This document shows positions 32,443 to 42,566 of a stretch of 42,566 nt of DNA, piece by piece; position 1 is the stretch's first letter, and every line of letters begins with the position of its first letter. The position numbers and the translations under genes were made by a program. Below the pieces are notes generated by a model. The model did no database searches and had not been told where the DNA came from. It was given only the letters and a program-made list of their open reading frames with translations. Origin of the DNA: an uncultured Polaromonas sp. (GTDB lineage: Bacteria > Pseudomonadota > Gammaproteobacteria > Burkholderiales > Burkholderiaceae); NCBI GenBank assembly GCA_946479075.1, contig CAMLDT010000004.1, positions 1-42,566 of the forward strand. Direction: 5' to 3'.

Positions 32443-33197
32443 CCTTCCCGAGCGCATCCGATCTTGCTGCTGGCCGCTTCAGCAACCGCAAGGCGGCGTT
32501 TCGCCAGGGCGTCAAGGATGCCTTGCGGGCGCCTGTGCTGGTGCTGGTCGCCGGCATGCTGGGCTTTGGCGCCGCCGGCCATATCTATGGCCTGGGCCTG
32601 CTGTTCACCACCGCGACCACGTTTTTTCTCTTTGCCTTGCCGGGCCAGATCGTGCTGTTTGAAATGCTGATCTCCGGCGCTTCGCTGCTGTCGGTCGCCA
32701 TTGCCGTCTCGCTGAGCTCCTCGCGCTTTGTGACCATGGCCGTGACGCTGTTTCCGCAATTGCACCGCGACGACCGCAAGCCCGGCCTGTACGCCTCGGC
32801 GCATTTGCTGGCCATGACCGCCTGGACCGTGGCCATGCGCGAATTTCCCCTGATGGCACCCGAGCATCGCAGCAGTTACTTTGTCGGCTTTGGCCTGCCG
32901 TGCTGGCTGCTGTCTGTGCCGGCCACCGCTCTCGGGTATGTGATTGCCGGCCAGGTGCCGATGGCGGTCACGCTGAGCCTGGTCTGGATCAACCCGCTGT
33001 TTTTCCTGCTGACCTTCACCGAGGTCAAGCTGCCGGCCAACCGGCTGGCCATCCTGCTGGGCGGTTGTCTGGGCCCGGTGTGCTTCCTCATTGACAGCGC
33101 AACCAGCCTGCTGACGGCCGGGCTGCTGGGCGGCACCCTGGCCTACGGCTGGCACCGCCTGCGTTCGCGCCGGGGTGCTGAAGGGGGCCGCGCATGA
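32439..33197 (+). CDS. azlC: AzlC-family branched-chain amino acid exporter, large subunit
   Basis: A 252-residue membrane protein with about seven helices, family AzlC (large subunit of branched-chain amino acid or azaleucine exporters such as BrnFE/YgaZH). The marks are FRQGVKDALRAPVLVLVAGMLGFGAAG, FALPGQIVLFEMLISGAS and ISLSSSRF-like VSLSSSRFVTMAVTLFPQL. It is coupled to both neighbours by 4-base overlaps: the esterase upstream and azlD downstream (33194-33197). Confidence 0.9.
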   Translation: MTFPSASDLAAGRFSNRKAAFRQGVKDALRAPVLVLVAGMLGFGAAGHIYGLGLLFTTATTFFLFALPGQIVLFEMLISGASLLSVAIAVSLSSSRFVTMAVTLFPQLHRDDRKPGLYASAHLLAMTAWTVAMREFPLMAPEHRSSYFVGFGLPCWLLSVPATALGYVIAGQVPMAVTLSLVWINPLFFLLTFTEVKLPANRLAILLGGCLGPVCFLIDSATSLLTAGLLGGTLAYGWHRLRSRRGAEGGRA

Positions 33198-33535
33198 TCC
33201 CGAGCCTGGATGGCTGGCACAGCGCCGGCGCCCTGTTGCTGGCCTCCATCGGCACCTATGTGTGCCGTGCCGGTGGCGTACTGCTGTCGCGCCACATCAA
33301 CCAGAACAGCGAAATCTTCAAATGGCTGTCGGCCGTCACCTATTCGATGATCGCGGCCCTGACGGTGCGCCTGATCCTGATGCCGACCGGCGCGCTGGCC
33401 ACCGTGCCGGTGGCCGTCCGGATCGGCATAGCTCTGGTCAGCCTGGCCATCATGCTGATCAAACCGGGCGGACGCCTGGTGCCGGCGCTGATGACCGGGA
33501 CCGGCTTGATGCTGCTTTACGGGGTGCTGCGCTGA
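33194..33535 (+). CDS. azlD: AzlD-family small exporter subunit
   Basis: A 113-residue protein with four hydrophobic helices. The CRAGGVLLSRHI segment near residue 25 and KWLSAVTYSMIAALTVRLIL are typical of AzlD, the small partner of AzlC. The ATG overlaps the azlC stop, the arrangement expected for a 1:1 complex. The frame ends 33 bases before the convergent TauE-type gene. Confidence 0.9.
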   Translation: MIPSLDGWHSAGALLLASIGTYVCRAGGVLLSRHINQNSEIFKWLSAVTYSMIAALTVRLILMPTGALATVPVAVRIGIALVSLAIMLIKPGGRLVPALMTGTGLMLLYGVLR

Positions 33536-33568
33536 AGGGGCCAGGCCACGGGTTTGGCCAGGGCTGGC

Positions 33569-34324
33569 TCAGCTCAAACGCCGCAACAAGCCCGGCACTG
33601 CCGAAACCAGCAAGGCCACGCCGGTGCAGGTCAACAAGCCCAGCACCAGCTTGCGAAAGGCCGCCTCGCTGATACCGGTGTACAGGCGTGCGCCCAGCAG
33701 CGACGGGACCAGCATGGCCGGCGCGACGATGGCGAACCAGGGCAGCGTGGCGCGGGTGACCACACCAGTGGCGACGTAGCTGGCGAAGGTGACGGCCAGC
33801 ATCGACAGGTTGAAGTTCTGGATGATGGAGCGCTGGCTGTCCTTGTCCAGGCCGCGCAGCGTGCACCACAAGGTGGGGACCACGCCGGTGAAGCCGCCGA
33901 AGGCACCCATGAAACCACCCCCGGCGCCGACAAAGGCGTCGGCGACCCGGCCGCCGCGTGTGATGCGTGGCAGGCGGGCGCTGAACAGCATGGCCGGGCA
34001 GGCCACCACCAGCAGGCTGCCCAGCAGCGCCTTGAACATCAGCACGTCCAGCCTCGGCAACAGCAGCAGGCCCAGTGGCAAACCGAGGATGCCGCCGGTC
34101 ACAAAGGGGGCGAGCCGGTGGAGGTCAAAGCCGCGGCGCACGGTGATGGCCGCAATGATCTGGCCGGTGAGCGATCCGAACACGGCCATGGCCGCCGCCA
34201 GCCGCGGGTCGATGGTCCAGGCCCAGAAGGCCATGGACACCATGCCGAAGGCAAAGCCGGAAAGGCCCTGGACAAAACCTGCCACGGCGGCGCCGGCGAT
34301 GATGATGAGGGTTTGCGCATCCAT
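33569..34324 (-). CDS. TauE/SafE-family anion exporter
   Basis: A 251-residue membrane protein with about eight helices in two repeats (IIIAGAAVAGFVQGLSGFAFGMVSMAFWAW; AFVGAGGGFMGAFGGFTGVVPTLW). The FVQGLSGFAFG motif is the family hallmark. Members export sulfite, sulfoacetate or related organosulfur anions; the substrate here is unknown. No sulfonate-degradation genes are next to it. Confidence 0.87.
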   Translation of the reverse strand: MDAQTLIIIAGAAVAGFVQGLSGFAFGMVSMAFWAWTIDPRLAAAMAVFGSLTGQIIAAITVRRGFDLHRLAPFVTGGILGLPLGLLLLPRLDVLMFKALLGSLLVVACPAMLFSARLPRITRGGRVADAFVGAGGGFMGAFGGFTGVVPTLWCTLRGLDKDSQRSIIQNFNLSMLAVTFASYVATGVVTRATLPWFAIVAPAMLVPSLLGARLYTGISEAAFRKLVLGLLTCTGVALLVSAVPGLLRRLS

Positions 34325-34403
34325 GTGGGCAAAGAGGATGCCACAAGTTTGCCTTCAGTCGGCCGCGCGAGGGCACGAGCCCGGGCCGCGCTGAATCAGG
34401 GCT

Positions 34404-35279
34404 TTAGTTCGTGGAGGGCGAGGGCACAGCAGCCGCCTGCGCCGGCGTATGGATGTGCACGTCACGCTGCGGAAAGGGAATGCTGATGCCACCCGCTTCG
34501 AGGGCTTCCTTGCAGCGCTGGATCAGATCGAGCTTGGTGCCCCACCAGTCGGTGCGTGAGGTCCAGACGCGGAACAGGATGTTCACGGCGCTGTCCCCCA
34601 GCTTGTCCACCTGGATCAGCGGGGCCGGATCGGCGAGCACGCGCGGCTCGTCGGCGGCGATCTGGCGCAGGATGGCCAGCGCCTTGTTGATGTCATCGCC
34701 GTAACCGATGCCATAGGCTTCGTCGATGCGCCGGATGTCCTTGTCGGTCACCGACAGGTTGATGATGGTTTGGCCCCAGATCTTCGAGTTGGGAAGAAAA
34801 GCCACCGGACCGTCGGGCAGGTGGGCCTTGCAGACAAAAAAGCCGAGCGCGTCGATGATGTACACGTCGCTGTCCAGCTTGACCGCGTCACCAATCTTGA
34901 ACGGGCGGAACACCAGGATCATTACGCCGGCCGCGACATTGCTCAGCGTGCCCTGCAGCGCCAGGCCGATGGCCAGGCCGGCAGCACCGAGCACGGCGAT
35001 CAGGCTGGTGGTCTCGACACCAAAACGGTTGAGCACGGCGATCAGCGTGAAGCCCATGACCGCAATGCGCACCACCTTGCCGGGCAGCGGATGGAAAACC
35101 GCGTCGATCTTGTTGGCCCGCGCCATCGCGCGGTTGGTCAGGACCGCCAGCCAGCCGGCCACCAGAAAGCCAGCCATCAGCGTGACCACGGCGCCAAGCA
35201 CGTTCATGCCGTAATTCGTCAGCAGGACGATCAGCATGTCCTGGAATTTTTCAAACTGTTCACTCATCTGGGTCATCAT
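34404..35279 (-). CDS. Small mechanosensitive channel MscS
   Basis: A 291-residue MscS-type channel that opens under membrane tension during osmotic downshock. Three N-terminal helices end in the pore helix (TSLIAVLGAAGLAIGLALQGTLSNVAAGVMI, rich in the Gly/Ala packing pattern), followed by the beta domain (RPFKIGDAVKLDSDVYIIDALGFFV) and an alpha/beta C-terminal cage. The first ATG at 35279 is taken; two later in-frame ATGs (MTQ, MSEQ) are also possible. The gap 35280-35413 to gcvP has no gene. Confidence 0.92.
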   Translation of the reverse strand: MMTQMSEQFEKFQDMLIVLLTNYGMNVLGAVVTLMAGFLVAGWLAVLTNRAMARANKIDAVFHPLPGKVVRIAVMGFTLIAVLNRFGVETTSLIAVLGAAGLAIGLALQGTLSNVAAGVMILVFRPFKIGDAVKLDSDVYIIDALGFFVCKAHLPDGPVAFLPNSKIWGQTIINLSVTDKDIRRIDEAYGIGYGDDINKALAILRQIAADEPRVLADPAPLIQVDKLGDSAVNILFRVWTSRTDWWGTKLDLIQRCKEALEAGGISIPFPQRDVHIHTPAQAAAVPSPSTN

Positions 35280-35413
35280 AAAAGCCGATGCGCCCGCCTG
35301 CTTTGCCCCGTGGTATCGCCCACCTGTGCGAGGGTGTACTGCTTGACAGGGAAAAACACCGCCCGGCGATGCGGGGAGGGCAGGTCAGGCGGGGCGGGCT
35401 GTGGGCCCGCTGA

Positions 35414-38308
<2,895 letters not shown>

Positions 38309-38326
38309 GAAGAAGGGCTTTCAGGT

Positions 38327-38392
38327 CCGGTTCGGCCCGAGCTTGTCGGGGTCGCCATGGCGCATGGCTTCGACAGGCCCGGCTCGAACGGG
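38327..38392. repeat. Large palindromic repeat, second family, copy 3
   Basis: CCGGTTCGGCCCGAGCTTGT against TTCGACAGGCCCGGCTCGAACGG-type arms, a diverged member of the family at 19453 and 23768. It lies inside the gcv operon between gcvH and gcvP and could lower gcvP expression or protect the gcvTH message. Confidence 0.7.
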
Positions 38393-38406
38393 GTGAAGAG
38401 AGGGTT

Positions 38407-38775
38407 TTATGCGTTGGCAGCGAAGCTGGTGTAGGCGGCTTCGTCGAGCAGCGCGTCGAGTTGCGACTTGTCCGACAGCCTGACCCTGAAAAACCAGCCG
38501 TCGCCCAGCGGGTCGCTGTTGGCCAGTGAAGGGTCGTCGCGCAGCGCTTCGTTGACTTCAGTGACTTCGCCGCTGATGGGCATGTAGACATCGGCGGCGG
38601 CCTTGACCGACTCGACCACACCGGCCACTTCTTTTTGCGCAAAGCTGGTGCCGATGGCCGGCAGGTCCACAAAGACGACGTCGCCGAGCGCGTCCTGCGC
38701 ATGCACGGTGATGCCGACCGTGGCGATGTCGCCGTCCAGCCTGATCCATTCGTGGTCTTCGGTGTACTTGAGCAT
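38407..38775 (-). CDS. gcvH: Glycine cleavage system H protein
   Basis: Lipoyl carrier of the glycine cleavage system, 122 residues. The lipoylated lysine is Lys58 in [14 protein letters not shown]. The N-terminal [12 protein letters not shown] is typical. GGAGA five bases upstream fixes the start. It lies 36 bases after gcvT. Confidence 0.97.
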   Translation of the reverse strand: MLKYTEDHEWIRLDGDIATVGITVHAQDALGDVVFVDLPAIGTSFAQKEVAGVVESVKAAADVYMPISGEVTEVNEALRDDPSLANSDPLGDGWFFRVRLSDKSQLDALLDEAAYTSFAANA

Positions 38776-38811
38776 GGGTTTCTCCGTTGAATAAAGGTGG
38801 GATTAAAAATT

Positions 38812-40032
38812 TCAGCCGCGGAAATAGCGGGCGGGAACAAAAGGCATGGCGCTCACTTCCATCGGCACCGGCTTGCCACGCACCAGGGCATTGAGCCGCG
38901 TGCCGATGGCGGCAAAAGCCGGCTCCACGTAGGCCATCGCGACCGGCTTGCCGGTGGTGGGCCCAAGCAGGCCGCTGGTGACTTCACCAATGGGCCGGCC
39001 CTCGTCATTGTGCAGGACGGTGTGTTCCCGCACCGGGACGCGCTCCAGCGCGACCAGGCCCACACGTCTGCGGGGCAGCCTGGCCGGCGCGTCCAGTTGC
39101 GCCAGCACCAGGGCTGCGCCCGGGAAGCCGCCAGCGCGCGCACCGCCGCTGCGCCGCACCTTCTGGATCGCCCAGTTCAGGCTGGCTTCCACCGGCGTGG
39201 TGCGGGTGTCGAGGTCGTTGCCATAGAGGCACAGGCCCGCTTCCAGTCGCAGCGAGTTGCGCGCGCCCAGGCCGACCGGCCGGACTTCCGGTTGCGCCAG
39301 CAGGGCACGCGCCAGGGTGTCGGCCTGCGTCGCGGGCACCGAGATCTCGAAGCCGTCTTCACCGGTGTAGCCACTGCGCGTGAGGAAGCAGTCGCAGCCG
39401 GCCACGGTAAAGCGCCCGCCCGTCATGAAGACCAGTTTCTCGACACCTGGTGCCAGCCGCGACAGGGCGGTGACGGCCTGCGGGCCTTGCAGCGCCAGCA
39501 GCGCCATGTCAGGCATGGGAATGACCTCGCAGCGCGTGCCGATTTTTTGCTGGATGTGGGCGATGTCACCCGCCTTGCAGGCACCGTTGACGATGATGAA
39601 GATATTGCCCCCACGCTCACCCACTTCGTGTGGCTCGCTGCCCCCCGAGGGGGCGCTCGCGTCTTGGGGCGGCCCGGCGACGCTTCGATCTTCGCCAAGG
39701 TTGAAGAACATCAGGTCGTCGATGATGCCGCCCGCGTCATTGAGCAGCAGGCCATAACGTTGCTTGCCGACGGGCAGGTCGATCACATCCACGGGCATCA
39801 GGGTTTCCAGCGCGGCGGCGGCGTCGCTGCCGACCAGGCGCAACTGGCCCATGTGGGACACGTCGAACAGACCTGCCGAGCTGCGGGTATGCAGGTGTTC
39901 GGCCATCAGACCGGCGGGGTACTGCACCGGCATCGAATAACCGGCAAAAGGCACCATGCGGGCCCCGAGCTCAAGGTGCAGGGCATGAAGCGGCGTGTGC
40001 AGCAGGGCAGGATCGGTGGCGGTGGCGGACAC
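38812..40032 (-). CDS. gcvT: Glycine cleavage T protein with an in-frame repeat insertion
   Basis: Aminomethyltransferase passing the glycine methylene group to tetrahydrofolate and releasing ammonia; 406 residues. Family marks are MVPFAGYSMPVQYP, FDVSHMGQLRL, the folate-site GGIIDDLMFFN and SGYTGEDGFEI. Residues about 116-142 (RSVAGPPQDASAPSGGSEPH...) interrupt the strand before NIFIIVNGACK and are encoded by a GC-rich palindromic element (39607-39687). Ordinary GcvT proteins lack this loop. The start is GTG 40032 with GGAGA eight bases upstream. It is controlled by the glycine riboswitch 50 bases upstream. Confidence 0.93.
   Translation of the reverse strand: MSATATDPALLHTPLHALHLELGARMVPFAGYSMPVQYPAGLMAEHLHTRSSAGLFDVSHMGQLRLVGSDAAAALETLMPVDVIDLPVGKQRYGLLLNDAGGIIDDLMFFNLGEDRSVAGPPQDASAPSGGSEPHEVGERGGNIFIIVNGACKAGDIAHIQQKIGTRCEVIPMPDMALLALQGPQAVTALSRLAPGVEKLVFMTGGRFTVAGCDCFLTRSGYTGEDGFEISVPATQADTLARALLAQPEVRPVGLGARNSLRLEAGLCLYGNDLDTRTTPVEASLNWAIQKVRRSGGARAGGFPGAALVLAQLDAPARLPRRRVGLVALERVPVREHTVLHNDEGRPIGEVTSGLLGPTTGKPVAMAYVEPAFAAIGTRLNALVRGKPVPMEVSAMPFVPARYFRG
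39607..39687. repeat. GC-rich palindromic element inside gcvT
   Basis: About 81 bases with a CCCCCCGAGGGGG core and CACTTCGTGTGGC arm. It adds 27 residues to GcvT in frame. I recall near-identical elements between genes in Comamonadaceae genomes. There is no second copy in this window, so that identity rests on memory. Confidence 0.6.
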
Positions 40033-40082
40033 GGGGCGTTCTCCGGGGCAAATAGACGACATGGCCATCAAACCATGGGCTG

Positions 40083-40295
40083 CCCCTGCTGTCCGGTTTA
40101 CCTGAGAGATTCACCTGGCGATGCAGGCTTGCTCCTTCGGTGGGCGGCCTTGAAGGCAGCCTCTCTCCAGTAGGGAACGTCCCTGCCGCACAGCGGCAAA
40201 GAGACGGTTGCCAGTCCTTTTGCCTGAGCGTTCAGTCCACCATAAAGGGTGAAGCATGCGCCTTCGGCGGTTTTCGCGGGGAAAACTCTCTCCTG
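40083..40295 (-). promoter_or_regulatory. Tandem glycine riboswitch upstream of gcvT
   Basis: Two glycine aptamers in series on the minus strand. The first (about 40293 to 40211) runs from GGAGAGAG through CCGCCGAAGGCGCA to CTCAGGCAAAAGGACTGG. The second (about 40170 to 40083) runs from CTGGAGAGAGGC through CACCGAAGGAGCAAG to CTCTCAGGTAAACCGGACAG. These are the conserved aptamer cores. The linker is about 40 bases. The 50 bases between the second aptamer and gcvT show no obvious intrinsic terminator, so control may act on translation. The remaining bases to the TRAP gene (40296-40326) hold nothing visible. Confidence 0.95.
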
Positions 40296-40326
40296 ACGGG
40301 CTCAAGTGTAGCCGAGCCGCGCGGGG

Positions 40327-41604
40327 CTACCTGCTGTACACCAGATCGCGCAGGGTCAGCGAGAGCGCCGGGAAATAGGTGATCACCATCAGGCAGGCGA
40401 CGATCACGAGCACAAAGGGAATCAGGTGCTTGATGATCCGGTCCAGCGAGATGTGCGCCACGGTGCATGCCGCGAACAGGTTCACGCCAAACGGTGGCGT
40501 GATCATGCCCAAAGCCAGGTTCACCACCATGACCATGCCGAAATGCACTGGGTCGATGCCGAAATGCATGGCCACCGGCGCCAGAATCGGCGCGAGCACA
40601 ATGATGGCCGCGCTGGTTTCAATGAACATGCCGATCAGGAACAGGGATGCATTGACGCCCAGCAGGAACAGCGCCGGCGACTGCAACACCGATTCCAGAT
40701 AATGCCCGATGGCGTCGGGCACCCCGGCGCGCGTGATCAGAAAGGCAAACAGGCCGGCGTTCGCGATGATGAACATGATGACTGCGCTGGAGATCACCGA
40801 TTTGCGCAGCACCACCGCCAGGCTGGCGATGCTGATCTCGCGGTAGACCACCACGCCGACGATCAGTGCGTAGAACACCGCGACCGCAGCCGCTTCAGTG
40901 GGGGTGAAGACACCGCCGTAAATGCCGCCGAGGATGATCACCGGCATCATGAGCGCCCAGCCGGCCTGCCAGGTGGCCTTGAAAAAGCCCAGGCGGCCGT
41001 CGCCGTCATTCTTGCCCCAACCCTTGATGCGGCAGTAAACGTAGACAAAGGTCATGAGCGCCAGGCTGATCAGGATGCCGGGGCCGATGCCGGCAATGAA
41101 CAGCTCGCCGATGGAAACTTCGGCGCTCACGCCGTAAAGAATCATCGGGATGGAAGGCGGAATGATCACGCCGAGTTCGGCGCTGGTGGCTTGCAGCGCT
41201 GCGGCATAACTGGTGGGGTAACCGTGTTTGACCAGCGCCGGGATCAGGATGGCACCGACGGCAAAAGTGGTGGCGACCGAGGACCCCGAGACGGCGGCAA
41301 AGATCATGCAGGTCAGCACGCAGGTCATGGGCAGGCCACCCTGGACGCCGCCGACGATGCTTTTTGCAAATTCGACCAGCCGCCGCGAAATGCCGCCGGT
41401 TTCCATCAGGTTGCCGGCCAGGATGAAGAACGGAATGGCGGCCAGCGGAAATTTGTTGATGGCGTTGAACATCTCCTTGACGGAGATCAGCATGTGGGCG
41501 TTGGTGGCCTGGATGCCGAAGACGGCGGCCAGGCCGATGGACACGGCAACAGAAATCGTCAGCGCAAAGCAGACGATCATGGTGGTCAGCATCACGGCGG
41601 TCAT
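40327..41604 (-). CDS. dctM: TRAP transporter large permease (DctM)
   Basis: A 425-residue membrane protein with about 12 helices, the ion-coupled transport subunit of a TRAP importer. Family marks are FPLAAIPFFILAGNLMETGGISRRLVEF, AAVSGSSVATTFAVGAI and LGVIIPPSIPMILYGV in the N-terminal half, and LGMITPPFGVNLFAA near the end. The ATG overlaps the dctQ stop (ATGA at 41601-41604). Substrates of this family are dicarboxylates and other organic acids; the specific one lies with the binding protein, only partly present here. Confidence 0.93.
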   Translation of the reverse strand: MTAVMLTTMIVCFALTISVAVSIGLAAVFGIQATNAHMLISVKEMFNAINKFPLAAIPFFILAGNLMETGGISRRLVEFAKSIVGGVQGGLPMTCVLTCMIFAAVSGSSVATTFAVGAILIPALVKHGYPTSYAAALQATSAELGVIIPPSIPMILYGVSAEVSIGELFIAGIGPGILISLALMTFVYVYCRIKGWGKNDGDGRLGFFKATWQAGWALMMPVIILGGIYGGVFTPTEAAAVAVFYALIVGVVVYREISIASLAVVLRKSVISSAVIMFIIANAGLFAFLITRAGVPDAIGHYLESVLQSPALFLLGVNASLFLIGMFIETSAAIIVLAPILAPVAMHFGIDPVHFGMVMVVNLALGMITPPFGVNLFAACTVAHISLDRIIKHLIPFVLVIVACLMVITYFPALSLTLRDLVYSR

Positions 41605-42095
41605 TGCGCAGTCTCCAGTTCCTGCCGCTGCGGGTCGATCAGGTTGCCGATGATGCCGATCACGCAGAACATCGCGCCTATCGGCATGGCCACATAACCC
41701 CAGAACATCGAGATCGACTCCAGCCCGGCCATCGACTGCACACGGCCGCGCAGTGCGTAGTCCCAGCCCCACCAGATGATGATGGCGATCAGCAGCAGCG
41801 CGGCCAGGCAGACCACCCAGTCCAGCACACGTTTGACCTTGATGGGGCTCCAGCGGTAGAGCACATCGACGCTGACCATGGCGCCCTGGCGAAAAGCAGC
41901 GGGGATGCCCATGAACACCATCCAGATCAGCGACAGGCGGATCAGGATTTCCGACCACTCGGCGGGTTGCTCCAGCACGAAGCGCGTGATGATCTGGAAC
42001 ATGCCGAGCGCCGACGCAATGGCCAGCATGAGGCAAGCCACGATGGTGGCAAAGCCCGTGGTCCAGCGTTCTAGTTTGAGGAAGGCGTGTTTCAT
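41601..42095 (-). CDS. dctQ: TRAP transporter small permease (DctQ)
   Basis: A 164-residue protein with four hydrophobic helices (ATIVACLMLAIASALGMFQIITRFV near the N-terminus, then PAEWSEILIRLSLIWMVFMGIPAAFRQGAMVSVD, the family core). It forms the complex with DctM. It is separated from dctP by 88 bases containing a strong hairpin, and overlaps dctM by 4. Confidence 0.92.
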   Translation of the reverse strand: MKHAFLKLERWTTGFATIVACLMLAIASALGMFQIITRFVLEQPAEWSEILIRLSLIWMVFMGIPAAFRQGAMVSVDVLYRWSPIKVKRVLDWVVCLAALLLIAIIIWWGWDYALRGRVQSMAGLESISMFWGYVAMPIGAMFCVIGIIGNLIDPQRQELETAQ

Positions 42096-42121
42096 GGAAA
42101 AGCCGGGTTCTGCAAGGGGAA

Positions 42122-42150
42122 ACGCCCGCCAGCCGTATGGCTGCGGGCGT
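42122..42150 (-). terminator. Hairpin between dctP and dctQ
   Basis: ACGCCCGCCAGCC (42122-42134) pairs with GGCTGCGGGCGT (42139-42150) around a 4-base loop with one bulge. On the minus strand it is followed by TTTCCCC. It is placed to reduce permease expression relative to the abundant binding protein. Confidence 0.5.
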
Positions 42151-42183
42151 CTTGAGCTGCTGAAAGTATAGCGGGCGAGGCGC

Positions 42184-42566
42184 TTACTTGACGGCGCGGA
42201 TCTTGTCGATGTTGGCCTTGCCGAACTGTTTCTCGAACTCGGCGTTCACGGGGGCCAGCGCTGCGACGAACTTGGCCTTGTCGACGTTGTCGATCACGGT
42301 CATGCCCTTGGCGCGCAGGTCGGCCACACCCTTGGCATCGTCCTCGTCCACGCGGGCGCGGTTGGCCTTGGTGCCTTCCTTGGCGGCGTCGAGGAAGGCC
42401 TGCTTGTCAGCGGCCGACAGTTTGTCAAACGCGGCCTTGTTCATCAGGAAGATGCAGGGCGAATACACATGCCCGGTCAGCGTCAGGTGTTTTTGCACCT
42501 GGTCGAACTTGGCGGAAATGATGACGGACAGGGGATTTTCCTGGCCATCAACCGTGCCCTGCTGCA
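42184..42566 (-). CDS. dctP: TRAP transporter substrate-binding protein DctP (5' part missing)
   Basis: The C-terminal 126 residues of a TRAP binding protein; the frame is open to the window edge. The edge sequence QQGTVDGQENPLSVI is the conserved DctP segment, followed by VQKHLTLTGHVYSPCIFLMNKAAFDKLSAADKQ and a helical C-terminus ending DKIRAVK. The signal peptide and ligand Arg lie outside the window, so the substrate cannot be predicted. It is followed by the hairpin and dctQM. Confidence 0.9.
   Translation of the reverse strand, partial: QQGTVDGQENPLSVIISAKFDQVQKHLTLTGHVYSPCIFLMNKAAFDKLSAADKQAFLDAAKEGTKANRARVDEDDAKGVADLRAKGMTVIDNVDKAKFVAALAPVNAEFEKQFGKANIDKIRAVK

Overview
The window is 42.6 kb of GC-rich bacterial chromosome. 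I read it as a betaproteobacterium of the Burkholderiales, most likely Comamonadaceae (a Polaromonas, Rhodoferax or Variovorax relative). That rests on gene content (intracellular poly-hydroxybutyrate depolymerase, tandem glycine riboswitch before gcvTHP, NtrC, YihY next to DUF2069) and on a 49-bp intergenic repeat of a kind I remember from this family. It is an inference, not a database result. No prophage, insertion sequence, tRNA, rRNA or CRISPR array is visible.

Layout. 1-1.8 kb: the end of an NtrC-type sigma-54 activator and a small HNH protein. 1.9-14.5 kb: a continuous minus-strand run. It holds DUF2069, an FAD-linked hydroxyacid dehydrogenase, a ccdAB toxin-antitoxin pair fused onto thyA-folA, and a LysR regulator. 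The regulator is followed by a tightly packed catabolic operon: ring-opening amidohydrolase, amidase, FAD monooxygenase, VOC protein and a three-gene NMT1/SsuA-type ABC importer. xthA closes the run. 14.5-21.5 kb: YihY, an RraA-like aldolase with an Mpo1-like protein, a thioredoxin-like protein, a P450/hydrolase pair, metY and a CBS-domain protein. 21.5-26.2 kb: phaZ, a GST behind a textbook sigma-54 promoter, a cupin and a PAS histidine kinase with a degenerate receiver. 26.2-27.3 kb: a small AT-richer islet with brnTA and an unknown membrane protein. 27.3-35.3 kb: aroC, transporters, aroQ, arfB, an esterase with AzlCD, a TauE-type exporter and an MscS channel. 35.4-40.3 kb: gcvT-gcvH-gcvP behind a tandem glycine riboswitch. 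40.3 kb to the end: a TRAP transporter (dctM, dctQ, partial dctP).

The most interesting system is the 2.7-10.7 kb operon. An AtzD/barbiturase-type ring-opening amidohydrolase and an amidase are translationally coupled to each other. An FAD hydroxylase, a VOC protein and a dedicated importer follow. This looks like a complete uptake-oxidise-open-hydrolyse pathway for an N-heterocycle that I cannot match to a described route. A LysR-type dyad sits just ahead of the first enzyme gene.

A second theme is repeats that have moved into genes. The 49-bp element lies in frame inside the P450 gene. A different GC-rich palindromic element lies in frame inside gcvT. Copies or half-copies also supply the stop codons of xthA and yihY. 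Most intergenic copies sit between convergent genes. Other points worth checking: ccdAB within one base of thyA, a palindromic near-leaderless brnT promoter, a 127-nt structured element after the CBS gene, and the sigma-54 promoter of the GST gene.
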